Source: Burkholderiales bacterium | GTDB taxonomy: Bacteria; Pseudomonadota; Gammaproteobacteria; Burkholderiales; Burkholderiaceae_C | DNA length: 8,699 bases | NCBI GenBank assembly: GCA_947474415.1 | Contig: CANJKD010000065.1 | Location: 1 to 8,699, forward strand | Direction: 5' to 3' | Shown here: piece after piece, positions 6,190 to 8,699 of the stretch | How the letters are laid out: the number at the start of each line of letters is the position of its first letter | Numbering within the stretch: position 1 is the first letter of the stretch | The notes under the pieces: generated by a model | Told to the model about the DNA's origin: nothing | What the model saw: only the letters and a program-made list of their open reading frames with translations | Database searches by the model: none | Position numbers and translations under genes: made by a program

Positions 6190-7452
6190 ATGGGCTTCCA
6201 GCAAGGTCTTTCCGGTCTCAGCGCATCGAGCAAGAACCTCGAAGTGATCGGCAACAACATCGCCAATGCCAACACCATTGGCGCCAAGGCGTCGCGCGCC
6301 GAATTCGGCGACATGTATGCCGCTGCGCTGAACGGCTCCGGAGCGGCCACCGTCGGCATCGGCGTGAACGTGCAGGCCGTGGTGCAACAGTTTTCGCAGG
6401 GCAACATCTCGTCCACGTCGAACTCGCTCGATCTGGCGATCAACGGCAACGGCTTCTTCGAAGTCAGCAATGGCTCGCAGACGCTGTACACCCGCAACGG
6501 CCAGTTCGAGGCGAACAAGGACGGTTTCATCACCAGCAACCAGGGGCTCAAGCTGGTCGGCTATCCGGCCGACACGAACGGCGTGATCCTGCCGGGTGCG
6601 GCCGTGCCCTTGCAATTGCCCACCGGTGGCGTGGCGCCCAAGGTGACCAGCAACAACAGCATCGAGATGAACCTCGACTCGCGCAAGGCCGTCACGCTGC
6701 CCACCGGCACACCGCAGATCGACTTCACGGACGCCAAGACCTTCAACGACGCCAGCTCCGTCACCGTCTACGACGCGAAGGGCCAGGACGTGGCACTGGC
6801 CTACTTTTTCCAGAAGTCGGCCACCGACACCTGGAACGTGTACGCCACGGCGAACGGCAGTTCGGTGAAGGTCGATACGGCGGGCAACCCGTTGCCGGTC
6901 ACGAGCATCAGCTACCCGGCCAACGGCGGTGCCCCGACTTCGCCGACCGGCGCGGTATCGATCAGCATTCCGTCCACCACCAACTCCACCGGCGGCACCA
7001 CGCTGCCGATCACCGGCGTGGCGCTCGACGTGACCCAATCGACCCAGTACGGCACCGGCTTCGGCGTGACTGCCCTGGTGCAGGACGGCTTTGCGGCCGG
7101 GCAACTGTCGAGCCTGTCGATCGAGAAGACCGGCATCGTGATGGCGACCTACTCGAATGGCCAGTCGAAACCGGCCGGCCAGATCGAACTGGCATCGTTC
7201 CGCAACCCTCAAGGCTTGAACCCGGTGGGCGGCAACCTCTGGTCGCGCACCTCGGCGTCCGGTGACCCGACCGTCGGCGTGCCCGACAGCGGCAACCTCG
7301 GCGTGTTGCAGGCCGGTGCGCTGGAAGAATCGAACACCGACCTGACCGGCGAACTCGTCAACATGATCACCGCGCAGCGTGTCTACCAGGCCAACGCGCA
7401 GACCATCAAGACGCAAGACCAGGTCTTGCAGACCTTGGTCAACCTGCGCTAG
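6190..7452 (+). CDS. flgE: Flagellar hook protein FlgE
   Basis: FlgE polymerises into the hook, the universal joint between rod and filament. The 420-residue product carries the rod/hook N-terminal motif NNIANANTIGAK (22-33), the FlgE/F/G segment SLDLAINGNGFFEV (79-92) and YTRNGQF (100-106). The middle part (about 150-290) makes up the exposed hook domains, including a Thr/Ser/Gly/Pro-rich stretch at 245-275 and LDVTQSTQYG (279-288). The C-terminal helix GALEESNTDLTGELVNMITA (376-395) and the run to LVNLR are diagnostic. The ATG at 6190 has AAGGA (6179-6183) six bases upstream. The family normally has a bulky residue where this protein has Ala32 (GAK rather than GFK or GYK), a small deviation. 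A 146-bp gap with a stem-loop separates it from flgF. Confidence 0.97.
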   Translation: MGFQQGLSGLSASSKNLEVIGNNIANANTIGAKASRAEFGDMYAAALNGSGAATVGIGVNVQAVVQQFSQGNISSTSNSLDLAINGNGFFEVSNGSQTLYTRNGQFEANKDGFITSNQGLKLVGYPADTNGVILPGAAVPLQLPTGGVAPKVTSNNSIEMNLDSRKAVTLPTGTPQIDFTDAKTFNDASSVTVYDAKGQDVALAYFFQKSATDTWNVYATANGSSVKVDTAGNPLPVTSISYPANGGAPTSPTGAVSISIPSTTNSTGGTTLPITGVALDVTQSTQYGTGFGVTALVQDGFAAGQLSSLSIEKTGIVMATYSNGQSKPAGQIELASFRNPQGLNPVGGNLWSRTSASGDPTVGVPDSGNLGVLQAGALEESNTDLTGELVNMITAQRVYQANAQTIKTQDQVLQTLVNLR

Positions 7453-7497
7453 GAATGACCGCCCCTCGCCCGCGGCGTGCCGCAGTTGATCCCCATC

Positions 7498-7522
7498 GGC
7501 CACGAAGGGGCCCCGCGTGGCC
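7498..7522 (+). other. Stem-loop in the flgE-flgF gap
   Basis: GGCCACG (7498-7504) pairs perfectly with CGTGGCC (7516-7522) around an 11-base loop that itself contains the palindrome GGGGCCCC (7507-7514). More GGGCCC-type dyads follow at about 7530-7565. No U-tract is present. It could act as a 3' stabiliser for flgE mRNA or a partial processing/attenuation point. The surrounding 146-bp gap holds no gene I can support. Confidence 0.4.
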
Positions 7523-7598
7523 CTTGGGACGGGCCCGGCTTGGGGCGGCCCGGCGCTCGGGCCCAGCGCACGATCACCACTGACTTCGGAGTTCAGCC

Positions 7599-8324
7599 AT
7601 GGACCGCATGATCTTCCTGTCGATGTCGGGCGCCAAGGCGACGATGCAGCGCCAGGACGCGCTCGCCAACAACCTTGCCAACGCCTCGACGCCCGGCTTT
7701 CGTGCCGAACTGCAGGCGTTCCGATCGGTGCCCGTGGAAGGCAGCGGCGCCAGCACACGCGTCTACTCGCTCGAGACGACGACTGGCTACGACAGCACGC
7801 CCGGCGCCATCACCAGCACTGGGCGCAACCTCGACGTGGCGGCCAAGGGCAACGCCTGGCTCGCGGTTCAGGCGCTCGACGGCACCGAGGCCTACACCCG
7901 AGGCGGCTCGCTCGAATTGTCGAACGACGGCACGCTGACGACGCGCAGCGGCCTGCCCGTCCTCGGCGACGGCGGGCCCTTGCAGGTGCAACCCAACACC
8001 GAAGTCAGCATCGGCAGTGACGGCACCGTCAGCGCGAAGAGCCGTGACGGCAGGAGCTCGACCATCGGCAAGCTCAAGCTCGTCACGCCCGAGTCCACCC
8101 TCACGCGCGGCGAAGACGGCTTGTTCCGCGCCGCCGACGGTGACTTGAGCGCGGACGACACGGCCCGGGTGCAAGACGGTGCGCTCGAGGGCTCGAACGT
8201 CAACCCGGTCGAGAACATGGTGGCAATGATCTCGGCCGCACGCCAGTTCGAGGCCCAGATGAAGATGGTGCAGACGGCCGAAGCCGACGAGAAGGCAGCA
8301 GCCCAATTGCTGGGCGCGGCCTGA
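7599..8324 (+). CDS. flgF: Flagellar basal body rod protein FlgF
   Basis: FlgF is a low-copy proximal rod protein. The 241-residue product, a usual FlgF length, opens with MDRMIFLSMSGAKATMQRQD, then the rod motif LANNLANASTPGFRAE (22-37). The FlgE/F/G domain is seen in GRNLDVAAKGNAWLAVQ (75-91) and AYTRGGSLELSNDGTL. The C-terminal DGALEGSNVNPVENMVAMIS (193-212) followed by ARQFEAQMKM is typical. It starts at ATG 7599 with GGAG (7588-7591) seven bases upstream. FlgG normally follows FlgF directly in this operon, but here the next open frame is on the opposite strand. Confidence 0.96.
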   Translation: MDRMIFLSMSGAKATMQRQDALANNLANASTPGFRAELQAFRSVPVEGSGASTRVYSLETTTGYDSTPGAITSTGRNLDVAAKGNAWLAVQALDGTEAYTRGGSLELSNDGTLTTRSGLPVLGDGGPLQVQPNTEVSIGSDGTVSAKSRDGRSSTIGKLKLVTPESTLTRGEDGLFRAADGDLSADDTARVQDGALEGSNVNPVENMVAMISAARQFEAQMKMVQTAEADEKAAAQLLGAA

Positions 8325-8665
8325 CGCTGGCCGAGCCCTGTAGCCTGTAGCCCGATGGCGAGGTAGCCCGCAATGTCGTCGGCCTGCGCGGCCTGGATGA
8401 GGCTGCCGAGGTAGCCCACGCCGCCCCGGTTCGAACTGATCGCGTTCAGCGTGTGGTGGCTGTTCTTCGCGGCCGGCATGTTCGATCCGCGACACGACGC
8501 GCAGCTTTGCTGGAACAGCAGCCAGCCGCTGGCAATGGACGCCGTGCTCGCGGTCGTGGCGCCGGTGGTGGTGGCGAAGGCGGCGTCACCAGGGTCGTCA
8601 CCGCCGCCGCACGCGCCGAGCAGAAGGGCTGCCACCGTGTTGATCATCATCTTGCGACGCGACAT
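8325..8665 (-). pseudogene. Cytochrome c-like lipoprotein remnant, heme ligands lost, 3' end missing
   Basis: Starting at ATG 8665, the frame encodes a lipoprotein signal MSRRKMMINTVAALLLGAC with lipobox Cys19, then Gly-Gly-Gly-Asp-Asp, a Thr/Ala linker, and a small cytochrome c-type domain (about 45-105). Recognisable pieces are GWLLFQQSCASCRGSN (47-62), HTLNAISSNRGGVGYLGSLI (71-90) and QADDIAGYLAIG. Class I cytochromes need CxxCH; here the fifth position is Arg59 (CGC, one transition from CAC). In related short cytochromes a Met, the likely distal ligand, stands where Val83 (GTG) is. No stop occurs before flgF: the frame runs on antisense to flgF down to 7892. I therefore end the feature at the flgF stop and treat it as truncated. 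An in-frame GTG at 8674 is an alternative start. No good Shine-Dalgarno is visible. Confidence 0.65.
8338..8351. repeat. Tandem 7-bp repeat at the cytochrome remnant / flgF junction
   Basis: CTGTAGC occurs twice in direct tandem, 14 bp after the flgF stop and at the point where similarity to cytochrome c runs out. A 7-bp duplication shifts the reading frame and is the kind of slippage scar expected in a decaying gene. A related 11-bp direct repeat, CGAGGTAGCCC, lies at 8359-8369 and 8407-8417 inside the remnant; it encodes Gly-Tyr-Leu twice and may be ordinary coding. Confidence 0.55.
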
Positions 8666-8699
8666 GAAGGACACCGGAAATACGTGGGGAAATGTCCCA

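Noticed and set aside
6115..7758. 547-codon minus-strand open frame across flgE
   Set aside because: It is an antisense shadow caused by GC-rich codon use in flgE; the protein is low in recognisable motifs and flgE itself is unmistakable.
7892..8324. Extension of the cytochrome-like frame antisense to flgF
   Set aside because: After about residue 107 all similarity to cytochrome c is lost and the sequence is simply the complement of flgF. It is counted as read-through, not as a genuine domain.
8325..8699. A plus-strand flgG start after flgF
   Set aside because: No plus-strand frame here encodes the expected FlgG N-terminus or the NNLANVNT-type rod motif.
1..8699. CRISPR arrays, tRNA/rRNA genes, IS elements, attachment sites, toxin-antitoxin or defence genes
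   Set aside because: I looked for regularly spaced repeats, cloverleaf-like segments, transposase motifs and long terminal inverted repeats and saw none.

Overview
The window looks like chromosomal DNA from a GC-rich betaproteobacterium, most likely order Burkholderiales and perhaps Comamonadaceae-like. The evidence is the high GC content, the flagellar layout (flgA-flgM-flgN divergent from flgBCDEF), the DUF3717/DUF1289 protein, and Cys-Gly-Gly-Gly lipoprotein N-termini. The taxonomic call is inference from gene order and protein style; no search was run.

Layout. Bases 1-211 hold the C-terminal end of an OmpR/PhoB-type response regulator. It is followed at 248-1636 by its probable partner, a two-TM HAMP histidine kinase. 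The kinase gene overlaps tail-to-tail by 11 bp with a minus-strand gene for a small DUF3717+DUF1289 protein (1626-2060). Divergent from that gene is a plus-strand lipoprotein gene with a chagasin-like (inhibitor I42-type) domain (2200-2649). The flagellar locus then begins. On the minus strand are flgA (3605-4414), flgM (3142-3480) and flgN (2667-3059), read in that order. On the plus strand are flgB, flgC, flgD, flgE and flgF (4574-8324). The window ends with a minus-strand remnant of a lipoprotein-type cytochrome c gene (8325-8665).

How the genes work together. FlgB, FlgC and FlgF are rod proteins, FlgE is the hook protein, FlgD is the hook cap/scaffold and FlgA is the periplasmic P-ring chaperone. 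FlgM is the anti-sigma-28 factor that is exported once the hook is complete, and FlgN is the chaperone for the hook-filament junction proteins. A well-spaced sigma-28-like promoter lies in front of flgM, and a perfect 10-bp hairpin lies immediately after flgA. Together they suggest that flgMN is at least partly a separate late transcriptional unit. A second stem-loop separates flgE (a high-copy product) from flgF (a low-copy product).

The least ordinary part is the 3' end. Where flgG would normally follow flgF, there is an opposite-strand cytochrome c-like reading frame. Its heme attachment motif reads CASCR instead of CxxCH, the Met expected in its C-terminal part is Val, and it has no stop codon before running into flgF. 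I read it as a decayed, 3'-truncated gene inserted into, or joined to, the flagellar operon. I saw no CRISPR array, tRNA, rRNA, IS element or evidence of a wholly new system. Most of the window is a conventional flagellar locus.
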